From Komagataeibacter saccharivorans (GTDB lineage: Bacteria > Pseudomonadota > Alphaproteobacteria > Acetobacterales > Acetobacteraceae), in the NCBI RefSeq assembly GCF_003207825.1, contig NZ_NKTY01000019.1, positions 1 to 59,444 of the forward strand: DNA of 59,444 nucleotides. Direction: 5' to 3'. The notes beneath the pieces were generated by a model. The model did no database searches. It was not told the DNA's origin and was given only the letters and a program-made list of their open reading frames with translations. The position numbers and the translations under genes were made by a program. Shown here piece by piece: positions 41,217 through 50,465 of the stretch. Each line of letters opens with the position of its first letter. Positions within the stretch are counted from its first letter, which is position 1.

Positions 41217-42511
41217 TATCTCTTTTTTCCTAAAGCCAGAACGGCCTGTGCCACATCGCGGGCAAGGGCCGGATCATGATGTGTATGGAGGGACGGCGGA
41301 CCTGTCTCATGATGCAGGCAGGACAGAACCCACTCTGCAATGTCCTGCTCTGTGGTGACGTAACGCACATCTGTACCCAGTCCGGCATAAGCCTGACGGA
41401 AGTTATCGATTTTGGGGCCACTTGCAACGCAGCACCCCGCGCGGGCGGGTTCAAGGGGATTGTGGCCGCCGCCTTCGCATCCGGGCAGGCTGTTGCCAAG
41501 CAGGACGGGCGCACCAAGGGCGAAGAACAGCCCTGTTTCCCCCACCGTATCGCATATCCAGACCTTGTCCTGCCCGGTCGGAAACTGCCCCCGCGCCCGA
41601 CGGGGTGTTTGCGTATGATTCAGTGCCGCGATTTCCGGCCCACGGGGAGGATGACGCGGGATGATGATGGTCAGTGCATCGGGTATTGCCTGCCGTATCA
41701 GATCGCCTGCCGCCAGAATCGTCGTTTCTTCCCCTTCATGGGTGGACGCCGCGATCCAGACCGGTCTGTTGCCGATGGCATGGTTGATGCGGGTCAGTGC
41801 CATGGGATCGCAGGGCAGGGGATCGGCAGCTTCCTTCAGGTCGGCAATCAGATCAATCCGGCCTGCGCCGCCGTGGTCAAGGCGGCTGGCATCTTCCACG
41901 CTGCGCGCCATGATCCAGTTGAAAGCAGACAGCATGTGGCGCAGCAGGCATCGCGCCTTGCGCCATCCGGCCAGTGAACGGTCTGACATGCGCCCATTAA
42001 CCAGCGCCAGCGCGATGCGCCGTTTCCGGCAGGCCGCGATCAGATTGGGCCACAGTTCACTTTCCACCAGAACGACGACATCGGGTTGCCAGAAATCCAG
42101 AAACCGCGCGGTCCAGCGTGGCACGTCCAGCGGGGCGAACTGATGACTGACCCGTTCGTATCCCGTCAGGGCAGGCAGGCGTGTATGCACGATTTCAGCC
42201 GCCGTTAGCGTGCCGGTTGTAATCAGGACATGCCGTGACGGGTCCAGTAAAAGAATCTGCCCGATCACAGGCAGTACCGCCACCGTTTCCCCCACGCTTG
42301 CCGCATGAAGCCAGATCAGGCGGCCGGAGGGCCGGGAACATGCTGCAATGCCGCGCCGCTGCGGCAGACTGACGGCGGATTCCTTGCCGCGTCGCATGCG
42401 GCAGTAAAGATTGAGGCGAAGCGCAGGTGTTAAAAGTGTCGCCAGCCCCGACCATGTTGCCCCCAGGACAGCGCTGCACATCCTTGCCCTTGCAGACAGA
42501 AGGCGGGTCAT
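41216..42511 (-). CDS. waaA: 3-deoxy-D-manno-octulosonic acid (Kdo) transferase
   Basis: This 431-residue GT30 enzyme has LIWLHAASVGETVAVLPVIG, LITTGTLTAAEIV, FAPLDVPRWTARFLDFWQPD, VVLVESELWPNLIA, IAASTHEGEETTIL, IIPRHPPRGPEI and GHNPLEPARAGC, all WaaA landmarks. It transfers Kdo to lipid IVA. The ATG at 42511 (MTRLLSARA) is preferred to an open extension of 16 codons. It is the first gene of waaA-lpxK-acyltransferase; upstream lies a long gene-free gap that must contain the promoter. Confidence 0.95.
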   Translation of the reverse strand: MTRLLSARARMCSAVLGATWSGLATLLTPALRLNLYCRMRRGKESAVSLPQRRGIAACSRPSGRLIWLHAASVGETVAVLPVIGQILLLDPSRHVLITTGTLTAAEIVHTRLPALTGYERVSHQFAPLDVPRWTARFLDFWQPDVVVLVESELWPNLIAACRKRRIALALVNGRMSDRSLAGWRKARCLLRHMLSAFNWIMARSVEDASRLDHGGAGRIDLIADLKEAADPLPCDPMALTRINHAIGNRPVWIAASTHEGEETTILAAGDLIRQAIPDALTIIIPRHPPRGPEIAALNHTQTPRRARGQFPTGQDKVWICDTVGETGLFFALGAPVLLGNSLPGCEGGGHNPLEPARAGCCVASGPKIDNFRQAYAGLGTDVRYVTTEQDIAEWVLSCLHHETGPPSLHTHHDPALARDVAQAVLALGKKR

Positions 42512-43298
42512 GCCCGTATCACTTGGAAAACAGGGTTGCGCATTGGCTTGCGGTAACATGCCTTGGTGTCAGGGAAAAGGACGGGTGTGTGGCTTCCGTC
42601 AGAATAAGCCGCGCTATTAAAATCGCCTTCCGTCTGACAGCATACCCGGCCAAATCAAAGAGAGAAAAGCGGGATGGGAAAGATGGTGAGGCAAACAATC
42701 ACTGTAATAGCCCAGCTCAGATGTTGCCAGACGGAATGAGAATTATCGGGTGAGAGGCGTATCCATTACACGTCTTCCTATAAAAATGCGATAATGGCGC
42801 GTTGGATCGCGATATGTATTATAATAAAATTATATTTTACCTTACTATTATACAGTAGTTATTTCATAATTAATATTATTTTTGAAATAGGTGAAAGCGT
42901 GTTTCTGCAAGCAATTTATTTACGGGCATGTGCTGTACGAACCGAGAGTAATTTTCGTTCTATGGCATGAGCCGATGCAGCAGTCAGTCGTTCAGATTGG
43001 CTTCGGCACCCAAGGATAACAGCGAAAATTCTACAAAGGGATAATGAATTTCCTGATATACTTTTTAAATATTATTATTTTGTAAGTATTAAAAAATATA
43101 TCCAAACAATTTTATTTTTAATAAGTTCTTTAATATATCAGGTTGTCGGGTTTTAATTTACAGGCGGGGAATCATGAATGGCCGTAAATGAGTGCTTGAG
43201 AGGGCGCTATTCCTGTCATCTACAAATAACGGAGACCACCAAAACATGTCCCTCCGGTATCATATGCGCGACATACCGGAGGGGGCACGTATAACGGT
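42512..43298. other. Gene-free gap with a very AT-rich core
   Basis: These 787 bp between divergent-facing 5' (waaA) and 3' (DUF934) ends hold no recognisable gene. From about 42770 to 43160 the DNA is far richer in A/T than its surroundings: positions 43081-43140 contain only 8 G or C in 60. Short frames exist but lack support; a 13-codon frame at 43043 has a purine-rich AAAGGG only 3 bp upstream, too close for a normal ribosome site. A TATAAT at 42820-42825 has no -35 at usual spacing. A terminator hairpin (43250-43283) ends the region. Confidence 0.6.
43250..43283 (-). terminator. Terminator hairpin of the cysI-DUF934 unit
   Basis: CCCTCCGGTAT (43250-43260) and ATACCGGAGGG (43273-43283) make a perfect 11-bp stem with a 12-nt loop, 15 bp beyond the DUF934 stop. 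On the minus strand ACATGTTTT follows the stem. Confidence 0.7.
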
Positions 43299-43787
43299 TC
43301 AGGACAGGAACCGGCGCAGGCCAAGTCCCTGTGGACGTTCATGCAGGGTGGAAGGCTGATAGGCGACAGAAAACATCTCGTGTGCCTGCTGCCATACTGT
43401 GACATCTTCGGGTCGTTCAGTCTTTACCGTGGTTATGCCACAGCGCAGCATGAACTCGTACTGGTCGGGCAGGGGCTTGCCCATGGCGCGGATTTCACCA
43501 TCGAACGACAGATGTTCACGCAGCGCGCGGGCCTGCGTAAAGGCCCGCCCGTCACGAAATGAACCAAAGGTAACGGCCACCAGCCCAAGGCGTGGCAGGG
43601 CGACACGAAGCTGCTCCACCGCCATATCCGGTTCAATGGCGACACCAAGAGGGGCCGTGCCCGTGCGGGCCAGACCTTCCTCCAGCCGTGCGAAGGGAAC
43701 GATAACCGCACCGTCCGGCAGCGGCGCGCCATCGACCGCTTCAACCCAGCGATCTTCCGCAATGCGGCCATTCTCAAGCAGGGGCAT
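43299..43787 (-). CDS. DUF934 protein, sulfite-reduction associated
   Basis: This 162-residue protein belongs to the DUF934 family: WVEAVDGAPLPDGAVIVPFARL, GVAIEPDMAVEQL, VAVTFGSFRDGRAFTQARALRE, and GKPLPDQYEFMLRCGITTV are its typical blocks. No catalytic activity is established; its constant linkage to cysI and cysH in alpha- and betaproteobacteria points to a role in sulfite reduction, possibly with electron transfer. ATG 43787 overlaps the cysI end by 14 bp; an ATG at 43796 is equally usable. It is the last gene before a terminator. Confidence 0.88.
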   Translation of the reverse strand: MPLLENGRIAEDRWVEAVDGAPLPDGAVIVPFARLEEGLARTGTAPLGVAIEPDMAVEQLRVALPRLGLVAVTFGSFRDGRAFTQARALREHLSFDGEIRAMGKPLPDQYEFMLRCGITTVKTERPEDVTVWQQAHEMFSVAYQPSTLHERPQGLGLRRFLS

Positions 43788-45462
43788 AGACGGCATCCTT
43801 GAAGCTGGCGGCACCGAGCCGCCGGTATGTGTCGATAAACTCTTCGCCTTCGTTGCGCAGCACCAGATAGGCATCGACCAGTCGGGCAATGGCATCGACC
43901 GTCTCATCTTCCGGCAGCGCCGGCCCGATGATCTGGCCAATGGCCACGTCGTTGCTGGCCGAACCGCCAAGCGTAAGCTGGAAGAACTCTTCCCCGCGCT
44001 TGTCCACGCCCAGAATACCGATATGCCCCGCATGGTGATGGCCGCAGGCATTGATGCAGCCGGAGATGTTGATATGCAGCTTACCGATATTTTCCTGCAG
44101 TTCAGGATCGGCAAAGCGTGCACTCAGCTTCTGGGCAATGGGAATGGAACGCGCGTTGGCAAGCGAGCAGTAATCCAGACCGGGGCAGGCGATGATATCG
44201 CCGATCAGTCCGATATTGGGCGTGCCCAGACCGGCTGCGACCAGCTTCTGCCACAGTTCATGTAGCCGGTCCTTGCGCACATGGCCCAGCACCACGTTCT
44301 GCATGTGGGTGACGCGGATTTCCCCAAACGACCAGCCATCGGCCAGATCGGCAATCAGGTCCATCTGGTCCGCCGTCACATCGCCGGGAATGCCGCCATC
44401 AGGCTTGACCGAGATCACGACGCTGATGAAGCCTTCATGCCGATGGGGATGCGTGTTGGTACGCACCCAGCGGTCAAAGCGTGCATCGGTTCTGCGCGCG
44501 GCGGCAAGCGTGTCTGCCGCATCCGCGGGGGCATCAAGCGCGGGAATGCCGAAACGCGCGCGGATCCCATCCACAATGGCGGGATCAAGACGGTAATCAG
44601 CCCGGTTCATCAGGGCGAATTCCGCATCCACCTTCTCGCGGAAAGTCTCGACACCCAACGCCTGCACAAGGATCTTGATGCGGGCCTTGTACATATTGTC
44701 GCGGCGGCCATAGGCGTTGTACACGCGCACGATCGCTTCCAGATACGCGACAAGATCCTCTTCGGGCAGGTTGTCACGCAGCAGCACGCCAATGACGGGT
44801 GTGCGCCCCAGTCCGCCGCCGACAAACACGTCAAATACCGGGCGACCCTGTGCGCCGGGGCGGGCGACCAGACCGATATCGTGGAAACGGGCGGCTACGC
44901 GGTCCTGCGGGCTGCCACTGATGGCAATCTTGAACTTGCGCGGCAGGAATGAAAATTCAGGATGCAGCGTGGACCACTGGCGCAGGATCTCGGCATGGAT
45001 GCGCGGGTCAAGCAGTTCATCGGCCGCAGCCCCTGCAAACTCATCGCATGTCACGTTGCGGATGCAGTTGCCGCTGGTCTGGATGGCGTGCATGTCCACA
45101 TCCGCCAGACGCTGCAGGATATCGGGTGTATCTTCCAGCCTGATCCAGTTGAACTGCATGTTCTGCCGGGTCGTGAAATGGCCGTAATCACGGTCATAGG
45201 TGCGCGCGATATGGGCCAGTTCGCGCATCTGGTCCGATCCCAGCATGCCGTAGGGGATGGCCACGCGCAGCATGTAGGCATGCAACTGCAGGTATAGCCC
45301 GTTCATGAGGCGTAGCGGCTTGAATTCATCCTCGCTCAGGTCGCCCGCAATGCGGCGGTTCACCTGTGCGCGGAACTGCGCCACGCGCTGGGACAGGAAG
45401 GTACGGTCCACCTGATCGTAGGCATACCGTCCGACCGGGAGGGTTGCGGTGTTAGTGGACAT
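43774..45462 (-). CDS. cysI: Sulfite reductase hemoprotein (nitrite/sulfite reductase family)
   Basis: This protein of about 562 residues has two ferredoxin-like half domains and the siroheme/4Fe-4S cysteines as CPGLDYC (C-x5-C) and CINAC (C-x3-C) in SGCINACGHHHAGHIGILG. TTRQNMQFNWIRLEDTPDIL near the N-terminus is typical. It reduces sulfite to sulfide with six electrons. No cysJ flavoprotein is in the cluster, so the donor is probably ferredoxin or another carrier, which is inference. ATG 45462 overlaps the DUF2849 end by 11 bp. No siroheme synthase gene is present nearby. Confidence 0.93.
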   Translation of the reverse strand: MSTNTATLPVGRYAYDQVDRTFLSQRVAQFRAQVNRRIAGDLSEDEFKPLRLMNGLYLQLHAYMLRVAIPYGMLGSDQMRELAHIARTYDRDYGHFTTRQNMQFNWIRLEDTPDILQRLADVDMHAIQTSGNCIRNVTCDEFAGAAADELLDPRIHAEILRQWSTLHPEFSFLPRKFKIAISGSPQDRVAARFHDIGLVARPGAQGRPVFDVFVGGGLGRTPVIGVLLRDNLPEEDLVAYLEAIVRVYNAYGRRDNMYKARIKILVQALGVETFREKVDAEFALMNRADYRLDPAIVDGIRARFGIPALDAPADAADTLAAARRTDARFDRWVRTNTHPHRHEGFISVVISVKPDGGIPGDVTADQMDLIADLADGWSFGEIRVTHMQNVVLGHVRKDRLHELWQKLVAAGLGTPNIGLIGDIIACPGLDYCSLANARSIPIAQKLSARFADPELQENIGKLHINISGCINACGHHHAGHIGILGVDKRGEEFFQLTLGGSASNDVAIGQIIGPALPEDETVDAIARLVDAYLVLRNEGEEFIDTYRRLGAASFKDAVYAPA

Positions 45463-45781
45463 TGGATGTCTCCACAGGGGCGAAATCGGGGTGGACGCTC
45501 GGCCCGAACGCACGGATGCGTTCACGTACCGTAACGGGCGCGATGCCGGCGGCGGCAGGGTCAAGCTGCACGCCATAGATGCCCACAACCATACGCGCGT
45601 CAGGCGTGGCCTTGACCTGCTTTATCACGTCTTCCACATCCGCATTGTCGATGACGCGGGCATGGCTGATCGCCTCCGACCATCCCTGTCCGGTCAGCCA
45701 GACAATACGGCCATCAAGCAGACGGTTGGCCGTAATGACGCTTGTTCCGGTCAAATCCCGGCGGTTGTTCCTGACATCCAC
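45452..45781 (-). CDS. DUF2849 protein
   Basis: This 109-residue cytosolic protein matches DUF2849: TGTSVITANRLLDGRIVWLT, HARVIDNADVEDVIKQ and YGVQLDP with a C-terminal RERIRAFGPSVHPDF. DUF2849 genes are almost always found directly before cysI in alphaproteobacteria, sometimes between cysG and cysI, but no biochemical function is assigned. It overlaps the cysI start by 11 bp. Upstream, a strong terminator-like hairpin separates it from cysNC by about 50 bp. Confidence 0.87.
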   Translation of the reverse strand: MDVRNNRRDLTGTSVITANRLLDGRIVWLTGQGWSEAISHARVIDNADVEDVIKQVKATPDARMVVGIYGVQLDPAAAGIAPVTVRERIRAFGPSVHPDFAPVETSNVH

Positions 45782-45830
45782 TTCTGAACCGATCCTTTTC
45801 GGGCGACAGGACCGACCTGCCGCGACTGGT

Positions 45831-45864
45831 ATAAAACGGCGCCAGCCTTGCCATGGCTGGCGCC
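45831..45864 (-). terminator. Intrinsic terminator/attenuator inside the cys cluster
   Basis: On the + strand GGCGCCAGCC (45838-45847) and GGCTGGCGCC (45855-45864) form a perfect 10-bp stem with a 7-nt loop. Read on the minus strand the stem is followed directly by GTTTTAT (45837-45831). It lies 61 bp after cysNC and about 50 bp before DUF2849. Confidence 0.75.
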
Positions 45865-45925
45865 CATCTTCAACCCGGCCCTGTATTGCCGTCTGGCCTG
45901 CCCCCAGGGGAGCAGGCCTGTGCAG

Positions 45926-47812
45926 TTACGAACGCTGGCGGTCCGCCGCACTGTCAATGCGGATCGCATCACTGATGAAGGTGGCAAGCTTTGCCGCCGT
46001 TTCATCGCTGGTGCGCTCTGCCGTCTCCAGTCGCAGGGCGGGGTTGGCAGGGGCTTCGTAAGGGGCGTCGATGCCGGTAAAGCCTTCGATCTTGCCCGCG
46101 CGTGCCGCAGCATACAGACCCTTGGGGTCACGCTGTTCGCAGGTGGCCTGCGGTGTGTCGATGAAGATTTCATGAAAACCTTCGCCAACGATCTGACGGG
46201 CCAGTTCCCGGTCCGCGACGGTGGGGGAAATCAGCGCCACGATCACGACCTGACCGCTTTCAGCCAGAATCCGGGCTACTGCCGCTGCACGACGCACGTT
46301 TTCACGCCGGTCCGCATCGGAGAATCCAAGGTCCGAACACAGCCCCGCGCGCAGCGTATCGCCATCAAGCACGGATACATCGATCCCGCGGGCGAACAGC
46401 CGGTTTTCCGCTGCACGGGCCAGCGTGCTCTTGCCTGCGCCGGGCAGGCCGGTCATCCAGAACACACCGCCACGGTGTCCCTTGGCCTGCGCGCGATCCC
46501 ACAGCGAAACGGCGCTGCCGGTGGGGTGAATGGCGTTGCGCCCCGCAACACTTTCGGCAACACCCATCAGCGGTGCGCCGCCCACGATCTGCTGGTTACG
46601 GTCGACCAGCACGCCACGACCGTCCGCCGTGCCCGGCAGGAAGGGGTCGAACAGCATGGTCTCGGATACGGCCAGCGTGATCTCGGCAAAGCCCTCGGGC
46701 GGGACTTCCTCAGCAGGCTGTTCGGTCAGGTCCTCAAGGCGGACAACAGAGTCAATTGCCGCGACCGTAACCTGATGTTCAGCCGTGGCCAGACGCAGCT
46801 TGAAGCTTTCGCCCACATGCAGCGGTTCCTGACGCAGCCAGAACAGGCGCGTGCGGATGCGGGCCGCGCGCAGCGGCGATTCCGATGCCGGAAACAGGAA
46901 ATCGCCACGATCGGGGATCACGTCGGGTTCCAGCGTGACAGCCACGGACTGACCGGCAACGGCGGCAACCTGCGGTGCTGTGTGCCAGCTTTCGATCGTG
47001 GCGATACGCGCGCGGGCGCCATGCACGCCAACCACCACTTCATCACCCACGCGGATACGGCCGCGTTCGATACGACCGACAACGACACGCTTGCTGTCAA
47101 AACGGTAGACATCCTGCACCGGCAGGCGCAGCGGCAGGTCGGCGCGGGAAGACGGTGCGGGCACCTGCGCCAGCGCTTCGGTCAGCGTCGGGCCCTTGTA
47201 CCACGCCATCCGTTCGGACCGGTCGGCGATATTGTCGCCTTCACGGGCGGAAGCGGGAACGAATACGGTCGGCTCGATCTCAAGCTGGCGCAGCAGGTTG
47301 GTCACGTCCTGTTCAGCCGCTTCGATCTTCTGCTGGTCGTAGTCGAGGATATCGACCTTGTTCATCAGCACGATGACATGACGGATGCCGATCAGACGCA
47401 GCAGCATGGCGTGGCGGCGGGTCTGTTCCTGCGCGCCTTCGTTTGCGTCAACCACCAGCACGGCGGCTTCGGCATCGGCAGCGCCCGTAATCATGTTGCG
47501 CAGGAACTGGCGGTGGCCCGGCGCATCAACGATCACGAACTGCCGTGTTCCCAGCCGGAAGGGAATGCGGGTGGAATCAACGGTCACGCCCTGATCGCGC
47601 TCGATCTGGAGACTGTCGAGCAGGAAGCTCCATTCAACCGTAAGGCCGCGCTTCTTGCTGGATTCGATAATCTGCGCGACCCGCCCTTCGGGCAGGCTAT
47701 CGGTATCGTACAGCAGGCGACCGATCAGCGTGGATTTGCCGTGGTCAACATGGCCCACGATCACGATGGGGGTGGCTGCGTCCTGCGGGGCAGGGGTCGG
47801 GATTGTACTCAT
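45926..47812 (-). CDS. cysNC: Bifunctional sulfate adenylyltransferase subunit 1 / adenylylsulfate kinase
   Basis: This 628-residue fusion has CysN GTPase motifs GHVDHGKST (20-28), DAPGH (96-100) and NKVD (151-154), with EF-Tu-like beta domains to about 425, then CysC with P-loop GLPGAGKST (455-463), DGDTLRAGL and [18 protein letters not shown]. With CysD it drives ATP sulfurylase by GTP hydrolysis and then phosphorylates APS to PAPS. The fusion is common in alphaproteobacteria (NodQ-like). ATG 47812 fits CysN starts; the frame is open 43 codons further. It follows cysD by 25 bp and ends before a terminator. Confidence 0.95.
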   Translation of the reverse strand: MSTIPTPAPQDAATPIVIVGHVDHGKSTLIGRLLYDTDSLPEGRVAQIIESSKKRGLTVEWSFLLDSLQIERDQGVTVDSTRIPFRLGTRQFVIVDAPGHRQFLRNMITGAADAEAAVLVVDANEGAQEQTRRHAMLLRLIGIRHVIVLMNKVDILDYDQQKIEAAEQDVTNLLRQLEIEPTVFVPASAREGDNIADRSERMAWYKGPTLTEALAQVPAPSSRADLPLRLPVQDVYRFDSKRVVVGRIERGRIRVGDEVVVGVHGARARIATIESWHTAPQVAAVAGQSVAVTLEPDVIPDRGDFLFPASESPLRAARIRTRLFWLRQEPLHVGESFKLRLATAEHQVTVAAIDSVVRLEDLTEQPAEEVPPEGFAEITLAVSETMLFDPFLPGTADGRGVLVDRNQQIVGGAPLMGVAESVAGRNAIHPTGSAVSLWDRAQAKGHRGGVFWMTGLPGAGKSTLARAAENRLFARGIDVSVLDGDTLRAGLCSDLGFSDADRRENVRRAAAVARILAESGQVVIVALISPTVADRELARQIVGEGFHEIFIDTPQATCEQRDPKGLYAAARAGKIEGFTGIDAPYEAPANPALRLETAERTSDETAAKLATFISDAIRIDSAADRQRS

Positions 47813-47837
47813 TGTATTGTAACTCCGTCCTGTCCGC

Positions 47838-48632
47838 TCAGAGATAACCGGCCACGCGCAGGCGTTCGAACGCATCCTCGGATTCATGATCCATGGCACG
47901 TCCCGCGCGTTCGGATGTGCGGGACGTTTCCAGTTCCGCAATCACTTCCGCTACCGTCGAGGCATTGCTTTCGACCGGGCTGGTGATGTCCTGATCGCCC
48001 AGCGAGCGGTAACGCTTGCCGTCCCTGGCGAAATACAGATCGACCAGCGGAATGTTCTCGCGTTCGATATAACGCCAGATGTCAATCTCGCGCCATGACA
48101 GCAGGGGATGGACGCGCACATGCATGCCGGCTTCATGCGGGGTGGCGTACTGGTCCCAGAATTCCGGCGGCTGGTTGCGGACATCCCATTTGTGGCCGGA
48201 GCCGCGGGGGCTGAACACACGTTCCTTGGCACGGGTGGCCTGCTCGTCACGCCGGATGCCGGCGATCACGCCCGCAAGCTTGTACCTGTCGATCATCGCG
48301 GCAAGTCCTGCGGTCTTGCGCGCGGCGGAACGCGCGGCAGGCGGCAGGGTGGGATCGATTTCCTCAACCGGCGGACAGTCGCCCAGCAGCAGTTCGAGGT
48401 TCCATTTCTTGGTATATTCATCACGGAATTTGTACATTTCCGGGAATTTCTTGCCGGTATCCACATGCATGACCGGGAACGGCACGCGCCCAAGAAAGGC
48501 CTTGCGCGCCAGCCAGACCATGACGTTGGAATCCTTGCCCAGCGACCACAGCATCGCCAGCGGCTTCAGCTTCCGGTACGCTTCACGCATGATGAAGATA
48601 CTCTGGGCCTCTAGTTGGTCGAGATCGTCCAT
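47838..48632 (-). CDS. cysD: Sulfate adenylyltransferase subunit 2
   Basis: This 264-residue N-type ATP pyrophosphatase is shorter than the usual ~300. It lacks part of the N-terminus but retains [19 protein letters not shown], the PP-loop-like [38 protein letters not shown], and [28 protein letters not shown] matches the SxGKDS loop. The C-terminus [12 protein letters not shown] is conserved. CysD adenylates sulfate with CysN. It lies 85 bp after cysH and 25 bp before cysNC. Confidence 0.94.
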   Translation of the reverse strand: MDDLDQLEAQSIFIMREAYRKLKPLAMLWSLGKDSNVMVWLARKAFLGRVPFPVMHVDTGKKFPEMYKFRDEYTKKWNLELLLGDCPPVEEIDPTLPPAARSAARKTAGLAAMIDRYKLAGVIAGIRRDEQATRAKERVFSPRGSGHKWDVRNQPPEFWDQYATPHEAGMHVRVHPLLSWREIDIWRYIERENIPLVDLYFARDGKRYRSLGDQDITSPVESNASTVAEVIAELETSRTSERAGRAMDHESEDAFERLRVAGYL

Positions 48633-48717
48633 GGATTACAGACCTTCCGTAACAGGAAAGAAAACAGGAAAAGTAGATGGCCCCGAAACCGGGCCGATGA
48701 AAGGGGACAGGCTGGCC

Positions 48718-49410
48718 TCACCCCGCCGCACGGACGTGAATACCACATTCCGTCTTGGATTGCCCGGCCCAGCGACCCTTGCGCGGATCTTCACCTTCGC
48801 CAACCGGCCGGGTGCAGGGCGCGCAGCCGATGGAAGGATAGCCGCGCAGCGTAAGGGGATGGCGCGGCAGGTTGCGGCGCGTCATCTCGGCATCAAGTTC
48901 GCGTGGGGTCCAGCTTATCAGCGGATTGATCTTGACCTTGCCATCCCCGGTGGCTTCCACGACCGGCAGGCCCTGCCGGGTGGCGGCCTGTGAACGCTTG
49001 CGGCCCGTGATCCACGCATCGAAGGGGATCATCGCCTCATCAAGCGGTTCGACCTTGCGCAGCGCACAGCACGCATCCGGGTCGAAGGCCCATAGCTGGC
49101 CTTCGGGGTCACGGTTCATGATCTGCTTTTTGGCGGGATGCAGGTCGCGCACGTCGCGCAGGTTCAGGACGCGGGCCAGTTCCTGCCGGTATGCCAGCGT
49201 TTCGGGGAAATGCTGGCCGGTTTCAAGGAACAGGACCGGGACCGCAGGATCGATTTCGGCTGCCAGCGCCAGCATGACCGCTGATTCCGCCCCGAAAGAA
49301 GAAACAAGAGCAATGCGTCCGCGCAGTCGCGTCAGGGCAACACGAAGCACTTCGGATGCGTTCTCACCCGCCTGCTTCAGTTCTGCCACAATGTCCGCAT
49401 CAATGCGCAT
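48718..49410 (-). CDS. cysH: Phosphoadenylyl-sulfate (or adenylyl-sulfate) reductase
   Basis: This 230-residue PAPS/APS reductase has the PP-loop SSFGAESAVML, FLETGQHFPETLAY, DACCALRKVEPL and the C-terminal catalytic ECGIH. The paired Cys in CC and CAPC (YPSIGCAPCTRP) are those that bind a 4Fe-4S cluster in APS-type reductases. So despite the presence of CysC, it may accept APS; which substrate is used is inference. It is the first gene of the sulfate assimilation cluster. A TGGCGT/ACGCCA inverted repeat lies about 35-50 bp before the start. Confidence 0.92.
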   Translation of the reverse strand: MRIDADIVAELKQAGENASEVLRVALTRLRGRIALVSSFGAESAVMLALAAEIDPAVPVLFLETGQHFPETLAYRQELARVLNLRDVRDLHPAKKQIMNRDPEGQLWAFDPDACCALRKVEPLDEAMIPFDAWITGRKRSQAATRQGLPVVEATGDGKVKINPLISWTPRELDAEMTRRNLPRHPLTLRGYPSIGCAPCTRPVGEGEDPRKGRWAGQSKTECGIHVRAAG

Positions 49411-49443
49411 AATATCCCCCAGACCAGATTTTACACTAGGCTA

Positions 49444-49462
49444 TGGCGTTCTTTTCACGCCA
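49444..49462. promoter_or_regulatory. Inverted repeat upstream of cysH, possible operator
   Basis: TGGCGT (49444-49449) and ACGCCA (49457-49462) are perfect 6-bp inverted repeats around a 7-bp spacer, 34-52 bp before the cysH start. The position suits a repressor or activator of the sulfur regulon, but the family of regulator is unknown. Confidence 0.4.
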
Positions 49463-49576
49463 CACCTAATCCCCGTGGGGCGTAAAATCAAGGCGTCTGG
49501 CTGTAGATATACGTTTTTGCCTGCTTGTTTCTTCTATATCCCCTCCGGTGCGCCGATGATGGACGATTCTGGCGGT

Positions 49577-50446
49577 TCAGCGGCTCATCAGGACGGCAAT
49601 ATCACTGTTTTCCAGCATATGCCGCGTTACACCCCCCAATATCATCTGGCGCAGGCGGGAATGTGAATACGCCCCCATTACCAGCAGGTCGGCATCAAAG
49701 CTGTGGGCTGTCGCCAGCATGTCTTCCCCCACCGGGCGATAATCACTACCAAATTTGTGAATAGTGGCGGCGATGTCATGTCGTGCAAGGAAAGCGGCGA
49801 CATGCCGGGCATCCGGGCCAGGGCGCTGGTAGGCCGGACTGTGCACGATATGCACCGCATCCGCGCGGCGCAGCAGGGGCAGGGCGTGATGAATGGCCGA
49901 CGCGGCTTCAACCGTACCATTCCAGCCGATACAGACGCGCCGGCCGACAGTTTCGGTCGCCACGGGCGGAACGATGATGACCCCGCGTCCGCTTTCGAAC
50001 AGTACGGCATGCAGCGTATCGGAGGAGGAGACATCCCCTTCCGGGTTGGGCTGGCGCACGACCACAAGATCCGAAAGCCGGGCCTGAAAGGATACGATGC
50101 TGCGGGTATGGCCGGTATGGGTAATGAAACTGGCGCTGGGGCCATGCGGGTGGTGGGTCTCGGCCTTTACAACGGGAATATGGGTGCGCTGGATGAAGTC
50201 ATTGAAAAGCTGGTGGACACCCTTCAGTCGCGATGCGCTTTCCTTCAGCGCTGCCGCGATCATGTCTTCCACCATTGCGCCCGACATCCCTTCACCGACG
50301 AGGGGGCCGATTTCCTGCATGTCAGTACCCACATGCAGGACCGAAAGATGTGCATTGAACATGGAAGTAAGATAGCCGCCGACCTGAAGGGCGCTTTCCG
50401 CGTTGCTCATCCCCGCCAGTGGCAGAAGTATACTACGTATGCACAT
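49577..50446 (-). CDS. Universal stress protein, tandem UspA domains
   Basis: This 289-residue protein has two UspA-like domains. The first (about 1-140; MCIRSILLPLAG) has a weak nucleotide site. The second (about 165-289) ends in the typical VMGAYSHSRLRQMILGGVTRHML with GG and a final STxVL-like DIAVLMSR. Such proteins bind ATP or act in stress survival in the cytosol; no partner can be named. ATG 50446 is used; the codon before it is a TTG in frame. It follows pdxH on the same strand after a hairpin and lies upstream of cysH by 166 bp on the same strand. Confidence 0.85.
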   Translation of the reverse strand: MCIRSILLPLAGMSNAESALQVGGYLTSMFNAHLSVLHVGTDMQEIGPLVGEGMSGAMVEDMIAAALKESASRLKGVHQLFNDFIQRTHIPVVKAETHHPHGPSASFITHTGHTRSIVSFQARLSDLVVVRQPNPEGDVSSSDTLHAVLFESGRGVIIVPPVATETVGRRVCIGWNGTVEAASAIHHALPLLRRADAVHIVHSPAYQRPGPDARHVAAFLARHDIAATIHKFGSDYRPVGEDMLATAHSFDADLLVMGAYSHSRLRQMILGGVTRHMLENSDIAVLMSR

Positions 50447-50465
50447 CAACGTACCTCATGCTCCG

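Noticed and set aside
43043-43084. 13-codon hydrophobic frame in the AT-rich gap
   Set aside because: The purine tract is only 3 bp from the ATG and the frame consists of AT-rich codons expected by chance in such DNA.
42512-43298. Defence or toxin-antitoxin genes in the AT-rich gap
   Set aside because: No open frame of useful length with a start signal or known motif is present on either strand.
45848-47986. 712-codon plus-strand open frame opposite cysNC
   Set aside because: It is the antisense shadow of a highly conserved, GC-rich cysNC gene; the protein has no family features and is very rich in Arg, His and Gln.
49411-49520. SAM-type riboswitch before the cys cluster
   Set aside because: I could not draw a pseudoknot or the conserved core of known SAM riboswitches; only a simple dyad is visible.
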